Below, one piece after another: positions 25,956 to 35,704 of a stretch of DNA of 64,000 nucleotides (its first letter is position 1; every line of letters starts with the position of its first letter). The translations under genes were made by a program, and so were the position numbers. Source of the DNA: Desulfobacteraceae bacterium (lineage in GTDB: Bacteria > Desulfobacterota > Desulfobacteria > Desulfobacterales > Desulfolunaceae); NCBI GenBank assembly GCA_013619155.1, contig JABXKT010000003.1:1-64000 (forward strand). Reading direction: 5' to 3'. The notes under the pieces are model-generated. The model searched no databases. It saw nothing but the letters and a program-made list of their open reading frames with translations, and was not told the origin of the DNA.

Positions 25956-26534
25956 TCAGGGAATAGGATGAACTTTAACCGCGTCTTTCATTTTACGCTG
26001 GGGCCATGGATGACGTTTTCCGGCGATCTTCTCCTGAAGCTTTAAGATCCCTTCAATAAGCGCCTCAGGCCGTGGCGGACACCCGGGGACATACACATCC
26101 ACAGGAATCAGACGATCCACCCCTTCAATAACGTTGTAGTTATCCTCCACCTTGAAAGGCCCCCCTGAGATGGCACAATTGCCCATGGCAATCACCCACT
26201 TCGGGTACGGCATCTGCTCATAAAGGGTCATAAGAGCCGGGGCCATCTTCTTGGTCACGGTTCCGGACACAATGAGTAGGTCGCACTGACGGGCCGAGGG
26301 ACGAAATACTTCGGCGCCATACCGAGCCATATCAATGCGAGCCATACCCGCGGCCATCATCTCGATGGCACAACAGGCCAGACCAAAGGTCAGGGGCCAC
26401 AAGGAGTTGGCCTGACACACCTTCAGTACCTGCTCAGTTAAGGGGAAACTATTCATCGCCCCCCCCTGGAGCTCCGTAGAATCGGCCTCTGATTCATCTT
26501 TCAAAAACTGTGCGTAGCGTTCGATCTCTTTCAT
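25956..26534 (-). CDS. nuoB: Complex I N2-cluster subunit B
   Basis: 192 aa. The N2 [4Fe-4S] ligands are visible: Cys54-Cys55 in [10 protein letters not shown], Cys120 in [10 protein letters not shown] and Cys152 in [11 protein letters not shown]. The N-terminus has an extra 25 or so residues before the core. The start overlaps the nuoA stop as ATGA. Confidence 0.94.
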   Translation of the reverse strand: MKEIERYAQFLKDESEADSTELQGGAMNSFPLTEQVLKVCQANSLWPLTFGLACCAIEMMAAGMARIDMARYGAEVFRPSARQCDLLIVSGTVTKKMAPALMTLYEQMPYPKWVIAMGNCAISGGPFKVEDNYNVIEGVDRLIPVDVYVPGCPPRPEALIEGILKLQEKIAGKRHPWPQRKMKDAVKVHPIP

Positions 26535-26920
26535 GCCTTTTTCTTCTCCCAGGTGAAGACCCCTTTGTTCCAGGCGTAGACAATGGCGAGGCTAAGAATG
26601 CCAATGAAGATAAAAAATTCAATAACACCCCTTAGACCGGGGATCTTGTGAAAGACCGAAACCACTGGAAAGAGGTAGAGCACGTCCACATCAAACGCCA
26701 AGAATATGAGGGCATAAAGATAATAGGAGATGCCGAAGCGATAATCCCACATCTGATTAAACGGCTCGATACCGCATTCATACGTCTGATACGTCCGGGT
26801 AGTCACAACGCCTTTCGGGCGAACGAGCCAGGAAATAACAAAGGGAAGGAAGGCAGTAATTAATCCGCCAAAAACAAAAAGCATCACATACAGGTAATCG
26901 ATGGCTGAAACTGAGTCCAT
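26531..26920 (-). CDS. nuoA: NADH-quinone oxidoreductase-type subunit A
   Basis: 129 aa from the ATG at 26920, where GGGGGG precedes; eight more codons are open. Three hydrophobic segments. [40 protein letters not shown] holds the Cys of the loop and the acidic FDVE-like pair of NuoA (only key parts cited). First gene of the operon. Confidence 0.93.
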   Translation of the reverse strand: MDSVSAIDYLYVMLFVFGGLITAFLPFVISWLVRPKGVVTTRTYQTYECGIEPFNQMWDYRFGISYYLYALIFLAFDVDVLYLFPVVSVFHKIPGLRGVIEFFIFIGILSLAIVYAWNKGVFTWEKKKA

Positions 26921-27158
26921 AAACAACCCCCCTGACCGTTTCACAAAGCTTAACGATATGCCTGATCAAAAAGAAATAAAAAGAACAGACATTATCTCTC
27001 AAAAAAGGGGCAAAGCAATTCTCCTCACAACGAAGAGCGCATTAATTCCCCCATGACTCATGCCATTTTATAAAATAATACCAATGACATGACCGAACTT
27101 GAGTTACTATAGCAAGGAACAAAACACTGTCATACAAAGTTCTCATGCTGGCAAAATA

Positions 27159-27187
27159 TACTTAGTCACCATATATCAATCTGTCAA
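27159..27187 (-). promoter_or_regulatory. Candidate nuo operon promoter
   Basis: A perfect TTGACA on the minus strand (27187-27182) is followed after 17 bases by TAAGTA, with TATATT slightly further on. The -10 match is weak, so only the -35 is convincing. It would give a leader of about 240 bases. Confidence 0.35.
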
Positions 27188-27407
27188 GCAATTTTTAATA
27201 GACAAAAAATAACTCAACAAGTAATGTTCCTTCCCCTGGGTACACAAACAAAAAGGAAGATATTTTTGCCACAAACTAAAGGGTGGAGAAATAAAAGAAA
27301 ATAGGAAAACCGGAAGAAATAAGAGGGGAGAAAAAAAGTGGGGGGATTAAGGGAAAATGGGGGATTTAAAATGAGGGGGATGGGGACAAATGGTCGAACC
27401 AGAAGAG

Positions 27408-27443
27408 CTCCCCCCTTTTTTTTGCCAAAAAGAAAGGGGGGAG
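27408..27443 (-). terminator. G/C-stem hairpin downstream of rluD
   Basis: CTCCCCCCTTT pairs with AAAGGGGGGAG around a T/A-rich loop, 40 bases past the rluD stop. There is no downstream T-run, so terminator function is uncertain. Confidence 0.4.
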
Positions 27444-27481
27444 AAAAGGGACGAGAGGTCCCATAGGGATCTCGTCACAGG

Positions 27482-28441
27482 TCACGGGGATAAGAGAGAG
27501 ATCACCTCCAGAAAGTCTGGAGGGAGAGATGCCTCAAAGGACAGCCCCTCACCCGTTAAGGGATGACGAAAGGAGAGGGTACGTGCATGAAGAAGCTGCC
27601 CAGAAAGGGCCCGAATAGCCGCCCTTAAGGGGGCAAGCTGGGGAAGGCCTTGATCCGAGCGTTTGCGCACATAAACAGGATCTCCCACCACAGGATAACC
27701 GAGCCACTGGGTATGCACACGAATCTGATGCGTCCGCCCCGTCTTCAGATCGATATCCAAGAGGGTCGCCCCTTGATAACGAGCCGCCACGCTGTAATGG
27801 GTCTCCGAGGCCCTGCCCACAGGAGAGTTCACCCCCATACGCTTCCGGTCCCTCGGGTCCCTCCCGATGGGTTGATTCACGATACCCCGCTCTTCACGAA
27901 GCTGCCCGTAGACAAGAGCTTGGTAACATTTCTTCACCTCACGGGCCTTAAACTGACGCGCCAATTCGAGGAGACTCGCCTGATTCAGGGCCACCACCAA
28001 AAGCCCGGTGGTATCCTTATCCAGGCGATGCACGATACCAGGCCGCAGCTCGCCACCAATCCCCTCCATATGGGGGAAATGGTGCAACAAGGCGTTGACG
28101 AGGGTCCCCGATTCATGGCCCGGCGCGGGGTGCACCACCATCCCGCGCGGCTTATTCACCACCACGAGATCCGTATCGGCGTAGACAATATCGAGATCGA
28201 TGGCTTCCGGCTCGACCACCAGGGGCTTGACAGCCGGTAAAATCACCGCCACACGATCCCCATCACGCACCCTATACTTGGGCTTACTTGCCCCTCCATT
28301 CACCGAAACAAAGCCTTTTTTGATAAAGATAGTGGCCTGGCTCCGTGAAAGCACCAGCCCCTTTTCTGCCAAAAACAGATCAAGGCGCCGCCCGTGATCT
28401 GTTATAGAAACATTCACGGAACAGGCGCCTTGCTGATCCAT
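27482..28441 (-). CDS. rluD: 23S rRNA pseudouridine synthase, RluD family
   Basis: About 319 aa. An N-terminal S4 RNA-binding domain (RRLDLFLAEKGLVLSRSQA...KKGFVSVNG) is followed by the catalytic core with HRLDKDTTG (the catalytic Asp is in this motif) and LKTGRTHQIRVH. RluD makes pseudouridines 1911, 1915 and 1917 in helix 69 of 23S rRNA; paralogues RluC and RluA are possible alternatives. The start is uncertain: a TTG at 28462, the ATG at 28441 and a GTG at about 28414 are all in frame. It follows carD closely. Confidence 0.88.
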   Translation of the reverse strand: MDQQGACSVNVSITDHGRRLDLFLAEKGLVLSRSQATIFIKKGFVSVNGGASKPKYRVRDGDRVAVILPAVKPLVVEPEAIDLDIVYADTDLVVVNKPRGMVVHPAPGHESGTLVNALLHHFPHMEGIGGELRPGIVHRLDKDTTGLLVVALNQASLLELARQFKAREVKKCYQALVYGQLREERGIVNQPIGRDPRDRKRMGVNSPVGRASETHYSVAARYQGATLLDIDLKTGRTHQIRVHTQWLGYPVVGDPVYVRKRSDQGLPQLAPLRAAIRALSGQLLHARTLSFRHPLTGEGLSFEASLPPDFLEVISLLSP

Positions 28442-28470
28442 ACCTTCAATTTTTGTTATCAATGGATTAC

Positions 28471-29010
28471 TTACGTCAGTTCAGGTTGTGTTCCAGTCGC
28501 GCCCGCATCACTGAAGAGGGACTCGATCTCCTGCATCATAGACTTCTCGTCCGTCTGCTTGGCCATACAAAGCTCTTTCAGAAGAAGGCTCTGAGCCGTA
28601 TCAAGAAGCTTTCGCTCACCAAAGGAGAGATCCTTGGTCAGACGAAGAAGAAAAAGGTCCCGAAACACCTCAGCCACATCAAAGAGGGAACCGGTCTTAA
28701 TCTTTTCCATATATTCACGGTAACGGCGATTCCAGGTCTGATTATCAAAAGCGCACTCACGCTTCTGGGTCATCACTTCATAGACCTTGGGGATCTCATT
28801 TTCCTTGATCACCCGCCTCAGCCCAACGTTCTCAACGTTGGCGGTGGGGATCATGATCACCATGCCATTTTCAAGAACTTTCATAATATAAAAGGCCATA
28901 TCCTCTCCACCGATTTCTTTGATCTCGATGGATTCGATACGCCCCACACCATGTGCCGGATATACCGCGAGATCACCTGCCTGAAACTCCAGGTTATCTG
29001 TATGTCCCAT
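28471..29010 (-). CDS. carD: CarD-family transcription regulator
   Basis: 179 aa from the ATG at 29010, preceded by GGTGAGG. The N-terminal Tudor-like RNA polymerase-binding domain (FQAGDLAVYPAHGVGRIESIE) and the helical DNA-binding part (LRRVIKENEIPKVYEVM, then WNRRYREYMEKIKTG) fit CarD/CdnL, which binds the RNA polymerase beta subunit and stabilises open promoters, notably at rRNA genes. It has a good promoter of its own just upstream. Confidence 0.9.
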   Translation of the reverse strand: MGHTDNLEFQAGDLAVYPAHGVGRIESIEIKEIGGEDMAFYIMKVLENGMVIMIPTANVENVGLRRVIKENEIPKVYEVMTQKRECAFDNQTWNRRYREYMEKIKTGSLFDVAEVFRDLFLLRLTKDLSFGERKLLDTAQSLLLKELCMAKQTDEKSMMQEIESLFSDAGATGTQPELT

Positions 29011-29163
29011 GTCCTCACCTGTTGCTACCCAGACGCTCACATCAAGGGTGTTATTCAAGAAATTTGAACATTACACTTGACAAAAGTTTCTAACCTTCGT
29101 ATGCAATCGTCGGGTCAAATAATAAATTGGGGTTAGTGTAGCTACTAATACTGCATCTCAATA

Positions 29164-29192
29164 AATATACCACAAAACCTTTTTGTTATCAA
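29164..29192 (-). promoter_or_regulatory. Promoter of carD
   Basis: On the minus strand TTGATA (29192-29187), a 17-base spacer and TATATT (29169-29164) with TGG just before it (extended -10). This is the best promoter match in the window and lies 155 bases before the carD ATG. The rest of 29011-29410 shows no gene. Confidence 0.6.
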
Positions 29193-29410
29193 TATCAAAG
29201 ATTCCCCTGCGCCCAAGCAACCCATTTAAAATGAAGATATTTTTTACCCTACCCCCGCCCCTATAAAAAGGGTCCCCCCAACGATTGGCAGGAAAAAAGA
29301 GCGTCCTTTCCATCACACACACCGTATGACTTTATCTGAGCCCCCTTTTCCAGCGATAAAAAACCCCCCTTAAAAGAGTCACCCCGGAATACGAAAAAAA
29401 CCGGCACCCC

Positions 29411-29448
29411 AAAAAAAAAGGCGACCCCATATAGATAAGGGTCGCCTT
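29411..29448 (-). terminator. Terminator of ppaC
   Basis: On the minus strand AAGGCGACCC and GGGTCGCCTT flank an 11-base loop and lead into nine T. It lies about 65 bases after the ppaC stop. Confidence 0.85.
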
Positions 29449-29511
29449 GGTACTCTTTTCACACGCCCCCACCCAACGCCTTAGACGGCGGGTAAAGGCC
29501 CGTATAATCGC

Positions 29512-30432
29512 TTATGCAAACACTTTTTCGAGGAAGGGAACCACCTGCTTCTTACGGCTCAGAACACCTTCAAGCCACATCTTACAATCTGCAGAGGTAC
29601 CGTCGAAGGCTTTTTCAACCATAGACGCATCATCAGAGGCGATGAGAAGCTCAGAACCCTCTTTCATGATATCGGTGAGGAGAAGCAGAACGGTGTGACG
29701 CTCCCCTTCAGCCTTCAGAACACTCAGGTCCTTGAGGAGATCGGCTTTGATATCATCAAAAATAGCCAAGTCAACCACTTCGAGCTGACCCACGCCAATC
29801 TTGTTGCCACCCATATTAAAATCTTTGTAGTCACGCATAACCAGGTCACGGATGGACGTACCCGCAACGGCTGACTTCACGTTGAACATCTCCACACCCA
29901 GAGCCACCACATCATCCACACCGGCGATGACGGCAAGGGCTTCTACAGCCACTTTATCAGCAGGCGTGCATGTGGGAGACTTAAAGATAACGGTATCGCT
30001 CAAGATAGCGCAGAGGAGAAGCCCTGCAATATCCTTGGGAACCTCAACACCGGCGGCATCAAACATCTCTTTCACGATGGTACCGGTACATCCTACGGGA
30101 CGAATCCAGCACTCAAGGGGCTCGGATGTGGTCACATCACCCAATTTGTGGTGATCGACAATACCAAGAACCTTGGCCTCTTTCAAATCATCGGGGCTCT
30201 GAGCCAGATCGGAGTGATCCACAAGGTAGACAGACTCACCGGCAAAAGAAGTTTTTACTTCAGGAGTCGCCACGCCAAATTTACCCAGAATAAAGGCTGT
30301 CTCAGGGTTAAGACCACCCTGAATAGCGGCGGTTACCTCTTCACCCAGTTTGTTTTTAAGATAAGCCAGGGCAATGGGAGAACATACAGAGTCAGAATCA
30401 GGGATTTTGTGACCAATTACATAAGTGCTCAT
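29512..30432 (-). CDS. ppaC: Manganese-dependent inorganic pyrophosphatase
   Basis: 306 aa, family II DHH-type pyrophosphatase that hydrolyses PPi to phosphate. Metal ligands are visible: HKIPDSDS near the N-terminus, DHSD at about 72-75, and the VDHHKLGD DHH motif at about 91-98. The C-terminal DHHA2 domain closes on the substrate, with SRKKQ near the end as the family's substrate loop. There are no CBS domains. For a sulfate reducer, PPi removal drives sulfate activation to APS. Monocistronic, with its own promoter and terminator. Confidence 0.93.
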   Translation of the reverse strand: MSTYVIGHKIPDSDSVCSPIALAYLKNKLGEEVTAAIQGGLNPETAFILGKFGVATPEVKTSFAGESVYLVDHSDLAQSPDDLKEAKVLGIVDHHKLGDVTTSEPLECWIRPVGCTGTIVKEMFDAAGVEVPKDIAGLLLCAILSDTVIFKSPTCTPADKVAVEALAVIAGVDDVVALGVEMFNVKSAVAGTSIRDLVMRDYKDFNMGGNKIGVGQLEVVDLAIFDDIKADLLKDLSVLKAEGERHTVLLLLTDIMKEGSELLIASDDASMVEKAFDGTSADCKMWLEGVLSRKKQVVPFLEKVFA

Positions 30433-30951
30433 AATCTTTCCTTTTCTCTTGTTAAACGTGTATCTTTATGAATGATATCATATAATTCAACCTTGTGTAC
30501 GCAAGGTCCTACAATCACAGTCAGATACGTCCAGCATGGCGCTGACGTTTCACTTTCAAAAAAAGAGCAACCTCTAAAAAAAAGAGCCCGTTACATCACA
30601 CGGAGTCCCAGGGTAAATAGAGGCAAACAGAGTAAAAACAGACGGGAAAACCCGATATATAGGAGACGCATTCGAGATGCGATAGGGTATAGCAGAGACT
30701 TCGGAGAGAGTTGGACATGGGGCATCGGCCACCCGGCACAAAGAGAAAAAACGGGAGTGGCCCCCAAAAAAAGAGGGAATCGAAGAGTAAAAAGTGGAAA
30801 ATATCAGAAGAAGGGGGGTAAAACAGGAGGTATAAAAGAGACCGAGAAGAGACGGGAGAAAAACAAGAGGAGAGACGGTATCACCACATTCCAACGGCAA
30901 GTTGTCCATTCGCTCCCTCCCTAATCATCTGCCAGGTAAAATCAAAGTGCA
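30433..30951. other. ppaC leader and a purine-rich stretch
   Basis: Next to ppaC there is a promoter-like region: on the minus strand a dyad ACCTTG...CAAGGT (30490-30507) precedes TATGAT at about 30475-30480. From 30560 to 30880 the plus strand is mostly A and G with no coding signal or ribosome-binding site. The long plus-strand frame there (30472-30924) has the biased composition of noncoding sequence. Confidence 0.45.
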
Positions 30952-31536
30952 CTAACGTTTAATGCAATTAAAGGCATTCATCCCCATCTTCAACCCATCG
31001 GTGAGAATTGTGGAGACCGCATCGGAACCCTGATCAATAAAGTCGTCGAGGGTGGTGGCATCTTCCGGCGAAAATTTACCGAGGACCCAGTCACTCACCT
31101 CAATTCTCGGGTCTGGCCGGCCAACCCCCATACGAATGCGTGCAAAATCTTTCGCCTTAAGGGTATCTACGAGGGACCGCACACCATTGTGTCCGCCGTG
31201 CCCCCCTTGGGCAACAATCTTAATACGGCCATACACCAGATCGATCTCATCATACACGACAAGGATTTCACTGGGTGAAATATCAAAATAATCGGCAAGG
31301 GCTCGCACTGGACCCCCGCTCAAATTCATAAAGGACTGGGGCTTGGCAAGAATCACCTCTCGTCCCTTATACCGCCCCTTATCATAGAGGGCTTTAAAAC
31401 GCGACCGGGTTACCGACATGCCGAGACGATCCGCCAGGCGATCAATAACCCGAAACCCTATATTGTGACGTGTGCTTTCATAGCGTGGTCCCGGATTACC
31501 GAGTCCCACCACCAATCTAATTGAAGATTCACTCAT
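30952..31536 (-). CDS. pth: Peptidyl-tRNA hydrolase
   Basis: 194 aa. Releases tRNA from stalled peptidyl-tRNA. GLGNPGPRYESTRHNIGF carries the catalytic Asn14 and His24; KPQSFMNLSG and the GGHGGHNG loop with its His/Asn residues are intact. It is the distal gene of the prs-rplY-pth string, 170 bases after rplY. Confidence 0.95.
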   Translation of the reverse strand: MSESSIRLVVGLGNPGPRYESTRHNIGFRVIDRLADRLGMSVTRSRFKALYDKGRYKGREVILAKPQSFMNLSGGPVRALADYFDISPSEILVVYDEIDLVYGRIKIVAQGGHGGHNGVRSLVDTLKAKDFARIRMGVGRPDPRIEVSDWVLGKFSPEDATTLDDFIDQGSDAVSTILTDGLKMGMNAFNCIKR

Positions 31537-31706
31537 AATTAAAACCGATTCAAAGCCTAAAAATCTGCCTATTCATCTCGTTCGGACAAGCAAAATCTTA
31601 AAAAACAGATGAAGGAGGCTTCAAACTTCGGTGGAGCTCCTCTCCATGAGACGTCTCAAACAAGGGGCCCATGATGACCGAAGTCACCATGGCCAGAAAA
31701 AAAGGC

Positions 31707-32306
31707 TTAGGCCTCTTCTCCTTCTTCACCCTCTTCCTCACCGAGTTTCGCACCCTTGGGGGCAACAACGGTGACAACGGTAAAGTTCACATTGTGGGGA
31801 ATTTCAATCCCATCGATCTGAATATCATCCACGTGAATAGATTTTCCGATCTTCAAGTCGGTGACATCCACCTTTACGGAGGTAGGGATGGCGAGGGGAA
31901 GACAGAGGACTTCCAACTCACGACGAATCACCTGAAGAAGCCCGCCCATCTCAAGACCTGCGGCTTTACCCACAGGCTCAACGGGGGCAATGGCCTTGAT
32001 CTTCTTATCGAGGGCGACGATCTGAAAATCCACATGGCGATACTCACCGCTTGTGGGATCTATCTGGATATCCTTGATGATAGCCACTTTGGGCTCGGCA
32101 TCGCCGACGGCAAGATTGACCACAACCTGAATAGTCGCACTGCGCTTAATCGCCTCGGCCACATCAACAACCAGAACATCGACGGCTACGGCGTCAGTGA
32201 TATCCCCATAAACAACAGCAGGAACCCTGCCTTCGTTGCGAAGAACGCGTGCAGCGTTTTTGCCTCTGGCGTCCCTTATATTTGTCTTAAGTTCGAAAAG
32301 TTCCAA
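31707..32306 (-). CDS. rplY: 50S ribosomal protein L25/Ctc
   Basis: 199 aa with the N-terminal L25 5S rRNA-binding domain (RNEGRVPAVVYGD) and the C-terminal TL5/Ctc beta domain. The tail is acidic (KLGEEEGEEGEEA), common in Ctc forms. It follows prs by 45 bases. Confidence 0.93.
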   Translation of the reverse strand: MELFELKTNIRDARGKNAARVLRNEGRVPAVVYGDITDAVAVDVLVVDVAEAIKRSATIQVVVNLAVGDAEPKVAIIKDIQIDPTSGEYRHVDFQIVALDKKIKAIAPVEPVGKAAGLEMGGLLQVIRRELEVLCLPLAIPTSVKVDVTDLKIGKSIHVDDIQIDGIEIPHNVNFTVVTVVAPKGAKLGEEEGEEGEEA

Positions 32307-32351
32307 ATCGATCCTCCTGAAGAACCAGCTTAATTTTTCTAAATGGTGTAA

Positions 32352-33293
32352 TTACACAAAGAGCGTTGTAACCGAGTCACCCCGATGACTTCTAATGATG
32401 GCTTCCCCTACGAGGGAGGCGACGGAGAGGACCTTGATCTTATCACAGGCCATCGCTTCCTTACATAAAGGGATGGTATCCGTTGCGACAAGGCTCTTCA
32501 GTGCCGATTTTTCGATACGCTCCACAGCAGGACCAGAAAGAACCGCATGGGTGCAACAGGCATGAACCTCTTTGGCGCCCATTTCGCTAATGGCGTTGGA
32601 GGCTTCCGTCAATGTCCCGGCCGTATCAACCATATCATCGAGTATAATCGCTGTCTTACCTGCCACATCACCGATAACCGCCATGGCCTTGGCCTCATTG
32701 GGACGATCTCGACGCTTGTCAACGATGGCCAAACCACAATCCAGGCGCTTGGCAAAGGCTCGGGCACGTTCCACACCCCCTGCATCAGGGGAGACGATAA
32801 CGAGATCCTTACCGGTAAACTCTTCACGTATCTTTTCGATCAGAATGGGCGCAGCATACAGGTTGTCCACAGGAATATTGAAGAAACCCTGAATCTGACC
32901 GGCATGAAGGTCCATAGTAATGATGCGGCATGCACCAGAATTTGTGAGAAGATCGGCGATCAGCTTGGCTGATATCGGCACGCGAGGTGCGACCTTCTTA
33001 TCCTGGCGGGCATAACCAAAATAAGGAATGACGGCGGTAATGCGTGAGGCTGACGAACGACGCATGGCGTCGATCATGAGCAGAAGCTCCATGAGGTTGT
33101 CATTCACAGGAGAGCATGTGGACTGGATGATATACACATCCTTTTTTCGCACATTCTCTTCGATTTCAATCTGAATTTCGCCGTCGCTGAAGCGATTCAC
33201 CTTCGCGCTACCAAGTTCCTTGAAGAGATACTTGGACACTTTCTGGGCAAGCTCACCGTTGGAGTTCCCCGTAAATATGGAAAGATCGTTCAT
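32352..33293 (-). CDS. prs: Ribose-phosphate pyrophosphokinase
   Basis: 313 aa. Makes PRPP from ribose 5-phosphate and [28 protein letters not shown] (flexible ATP loop), [18 protein letters not shown], and the PRPP motif [11 protein letters not shown] are all present. Full length. It lies directly downstream of tRNA-Gln. Confidence 0.95.
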   Translation of the reverse strand: MNDLSIFTGNSNGELAQKVSKYLFKELGSAKVNRFSDGEIQIEIEENVRKKDVYIIQSTCSPVNDNLMELLLMIDAMRRSSASRITAVIPYFGYARQDKKVAPRVPISAKLIADLLTNSGACRIITMDLHAGQIQGFFNIPVDNLYAAPILIEKIREEFTGKDLVIVSPDAGGVERARAFAKRLDCGLAIVDKRRDRPNEAKAMAVIGDVAGKTAIILDDMVDTAGTLTEASNAISEMGAKEVHACCTHAVLSGPAVERIEKSALKSLVATDTIPLCKEAMACDKIKVLSVASLVGEAIIRSHRGDSVTTLFV

Positions 33294-33335
33294 TCCATTC
33301 CCGTTTTCCCGGAAGCACTGCCGGTATGAAGAATT

Positions 33336-33410
33336 TGGCAGGGGCGGCAGGATTTGAACCTGCGAATGCTAGAATCAAAATCTAGTGTCTTACCGCTTGA
33401 CGACGCCCCT
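33336..33410 (-). tRNA. tRNA-Gln (anticodon TTG)
   Basis: 75 bases on the minus strand. Acceptor AGGGGCG pairs with CGCCCCT, the anticodon stem CTAGA/TCTAG holds loop TTTTGAT with anticodon TTG, and the T arm is GCAGG-TTCAAAT-CCTGC. The 3' CCA is encoded. It sits between ispE and prs, probably processed from their shared transcript. Confidence 0.95.
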
Positions 33411-33426
33411 GCAATATATTTTTAAA

Positions 33427-34290
33427 CTATAGCACCAATTCAGCCGAAAAAAACTGCCACCCGGCATAGATCTCCGGCTTCTCTTCCCTCAGACGCATCA
33501 ACTGCTCTTTCGCATCGAGCGCCCGGTGAGGCTCACTGAACAAACCAAACACTGACGACCCACTGCCCGACATGAGAATACCCTCGGCACCGACATGAGC
33601 CAGCGCCACCTTGGCATCTCCGACATCGGATGAGAGCATCAGAGCGGAAGGTTCCAAGTCGTTATGAAGATAGCAAAGAGGATCAATCACTGCTTCATAC
33701 AACAGACGACTTTTAATTTTTTTTTCAGTTTTTGTCAATCCCAATTTGAGATTTTTATAAACTTTGACTGTCGATAACCCTGCGCCCGGATAGATAATTA
33801 CCAGAGAATAGGGGCGAATCGGAGGAATGGGTTCAAAACACGCCCCCACCCCCGTGGCCAAAACAGGGGTACATCGGATAAAAAATGGCACATCGGCACC
33901 CAATTCGAGGGCCAGGCGCTCCAAAACTCCGGGATCCAGAGGAGAGCCGTGCAGGCAGTTGAGCCCCTTAAGGACCGTTGCCGCGTTCCCGCTGCCACCA
34001 CCCAAGCCCGCCCCTGGAGGGATTCTCTTCTCAAGAACGATCCGACACCCACCACAAAGACCCGTGGCTTTAAAGAAAAGATCCGCTGCACGCCACGCCA
34101 GGTTACGGCCATCCTCGGGCACCCCGGGATAATCACAGACAAGGGAGATCCCGTCTGAGGTGAGATCCAGTGTAACACGGTCGTAAAGGGAGACACCACA
34201 CATCAATGAGCAGAGTTCGTGATACCCGTCCGCCCGCTTTCCCGTGATATGGAGAAAAAGATTCACCTTGGCTGGCGATTGAAACTCCAC
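33427..34290 (-). CDS. ispE: 4-(cytidine 5'-diphospho)-2-C-methyl-D-erythritol kinase
   Basis: 287 aa GHMP kinase of the MEP isoprenoid pathway. SPAKVNLFLHITGKRADGYHEL holds the catalytic region, and PPGAGLGGGSGNAAT is the GHMP ATP loop. Its GTG start overlaps the stop of the DUF1844 gene. Confidence 0.94.
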   Translation of the reverse strand: MEFQSPAKVNLFLHITGKRADGYHELCSLMCGVSLYDRVTLDLTSDGISLVCDYPGVPEDGRNLAWRAADLFFKATGLCGGCRIVLEKRIPPGAGLGGGSGNAATVLKGLNCLHGSPLDPGVLERLALELGADVPFFIRCTPVLATGVGACFEPIPPIRPYSLVIIYPGAGLSTVKVYKNLKLGLTKTEKKIKSRLLYEAVIDPLCYLHNDLEPSALMLSSDVGDAKVALAHVGAEGILMSGSGSSVFGLFSEPHRALDAKEQLMRLREEKPEIYAGWQFFSAELVL

Positions 34291-34610
34291 TACGCCGTCT
34301 GCTCTTTGAGTTTGACATACATCAACCTCAGATCATGGAGCATGTTGGCCAAGAGGTTCTTCTCGTCATCGCTTAAGTTCCCCGCCGTTTTATCGTCCAG
34401 CATACCCAAAATATCCACCGTCTGCTTGGCCAGGGAAAGGTTCACGCTCTTCTCACGGGCATCGGGGGCCGTAATAATGCCCAGATGCACCAGAGCCGAT
34501 GAGTTCAAAGAGAGAATAAAGGTGGAGAAATTAATGCCCGGCAAGGTGGCCGACCCGTGTCCATCCTTTTTAGCAAACGACGCTTCCCGTGTGGTCTCTT
34601 CTTTCTCCAT
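34290..34610 (-). CDS. DUF1844 family protein
   Basis: 106 aa from the ATG at 34610, behind a run of nine G; the frame is open another 20 codons. FSTFILSLNSSALVHLG and LAKQTVDILGMLDDKTAGNL match DUF1844, a small family of unknown function common in Desulfobacterota and Bacteroidetes-type genomes. The N-terminus is charged and Ser/Thr-rich. Coupled to ispE. Confidence 0.8.
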   Translation of the reverse strand: MEKEETTREASFAKKDGHGSATLPGINFSTFILSLNSSALVHLGIITAPDAREKSVNLSLAKQTVDILGMLDDKTAGNLSDDEKNLLANMLHDLRLMYVKLKEQTA

Positions 34611-34813
34611 CCCCCCCCCACTGTTTTCATCCAATATCAGCACCTGTGACACCCAAAGGCCGGGGTTCATCGACCCGATCGATCATCGGTGAACGCTCTT
34701 GTTTATATAAAAAAAGAGCGCCAACATCAACAAGCGAGTCACACACGGCCCAGATACGATTCATCATGACGCACCAAAACTTTAACGATTTTCAATGAAT
34801 CAAGTCAATAAAT

Positions 34814-35704
34814 TTAATTTAAATCGCCTTCAGCATCGGACAGACGCACCACCGCCTCATACACCTCCCCTTTGGGGAGACCCAGCCGTTTCGAAAGGGA
34901 CTTGGCAAGACGCGATGCCGACTCACTCGATTCGGCGAGGGCCCTTTTCACCTCATCGTCCAGGTCGTAGACGAGAGACTCCGAATCCACGTCTCCTCGC
35001 CCCACCATAAGGGTACACTCCCCCTTCACCACCGGACGTTGCGAAAGCTCGGCACCAATACTCGAAAGCGTGCCCCGCAAGAACTCTTCGTATCGCTTGG
35101 TCAGCTCCCTGGCCACCACGGCGGGACGATCACCCATCACCGATACCAGCTCATCGAGAAGCCGGACAATCCGGGACGGAGATTCATACAAGACAAAGGT
35201 ATGGGGCAGCGAGGACAGCCCTTTGATTATATCCAGGCGCTTGCCCTGTTTTTTCGGTAGAAAGCCCTCAAAATGGAAGGCATCGGTGGGAAGCCCCGCC
35301 GCGGCAAGGCCAGAGAGAAGGGCCGAGGCCCCAGGGACCGGCACCACACGAACCCCCGCCCTGGAGGCCGCAGAGACCAAGCGGTAGCCGGGATCGGAGA
35401 TACACGGCGTTCCAGCATCGGTGACCAGGGCCACCTTCTCACCTGCGAGCACCTTCTCGATGACCCGGCAAGAGCGCTCCTCTTCATTATGCTGATGCAG
35501 GGCCATCATGCGTGTGGAGATCTCAAAGGCGGAGAGTAGTTTGCGGGTATGCCGCGTATCCTCGGCAGCGATGAGATCCACCTCCTTCAGCACACGAAGG
35601 GCGCGAAGGGTGATATCTTCTAAGTTACCTATGGGAGTGGAGACGATGTAGAGAGCAGGACCTTCGTCCGTATTATCGGATGGAGAGGGGAAAGGCATTT
35701 TCAA
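34814..35704 (-). CDS. rsmI: 16S rRNA 2'-O-methyltransferase RsmI
   Basis: 296 aa. Methylates the ribose of C1402 in 16S rRNA. YIVSTPIGNLEDITLRAL, AAEDTRHTRKLL, LVTDAGTPCISDPGY and VPGASALLSGLAAAGLP are the tetrapyrrole-methylase fold motifs of the family. The start lies within the 3' end of yraN. Confidence 0.94.
   Translation of the reverse strand: MKMPFPSPSDNTDEGPALYIVSTPIGNLEDITLRALRVLKEVDLIAAEDTRHTRKLLSAFEISTRMMALHQHNEEERSCRVIEKVLAGEKVALVTDAGTPCISDPGYRLVSAASRAGVRVVPVPGASALLSGLAAAGLPTDAFHFEGFLPKKQGKRLDIIKGLSSLPHTFVLYESPSRIVRLLDELVSVMGDRPAVVARELTKRYEEFLRGTLSSIGAELSQRPVVKGECTLMVGRGDVDSESLVYDLDDEVKRALAESSESASRLAKSLSKRLGLPKGEVYEAVVRLSDAEGDLN

Larger units (their letters stand above)
26921..27481. 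other. Leader region of the nuo operon
   Basis: 560 bases between nuoA and the rluD stop. AT-rich from 27050 to 27260, where the nuo promoter is expected. From 27290 the plus strand is strongly purine-rich. No gene is supported. Confidence 0.45.

Noticed and set aside
29077-29105. TTGACA-17-TATGCA on the plus strand upstream of carD as a small-RNA promoter
   Set aside because: The -10 is weak and no plus-strand terminator or structured RNA is clear downstream before ppaC; the minus-strand carD promoter explains the region better.
30472-30924. 150-codon plus-strand frame in the ppaC-pth gap
   Set aside because: It arises from an A/G-rich stretch; no ribosome-binding site, extreme Lys/Arg bias, and it starts within the ppaC promoter.
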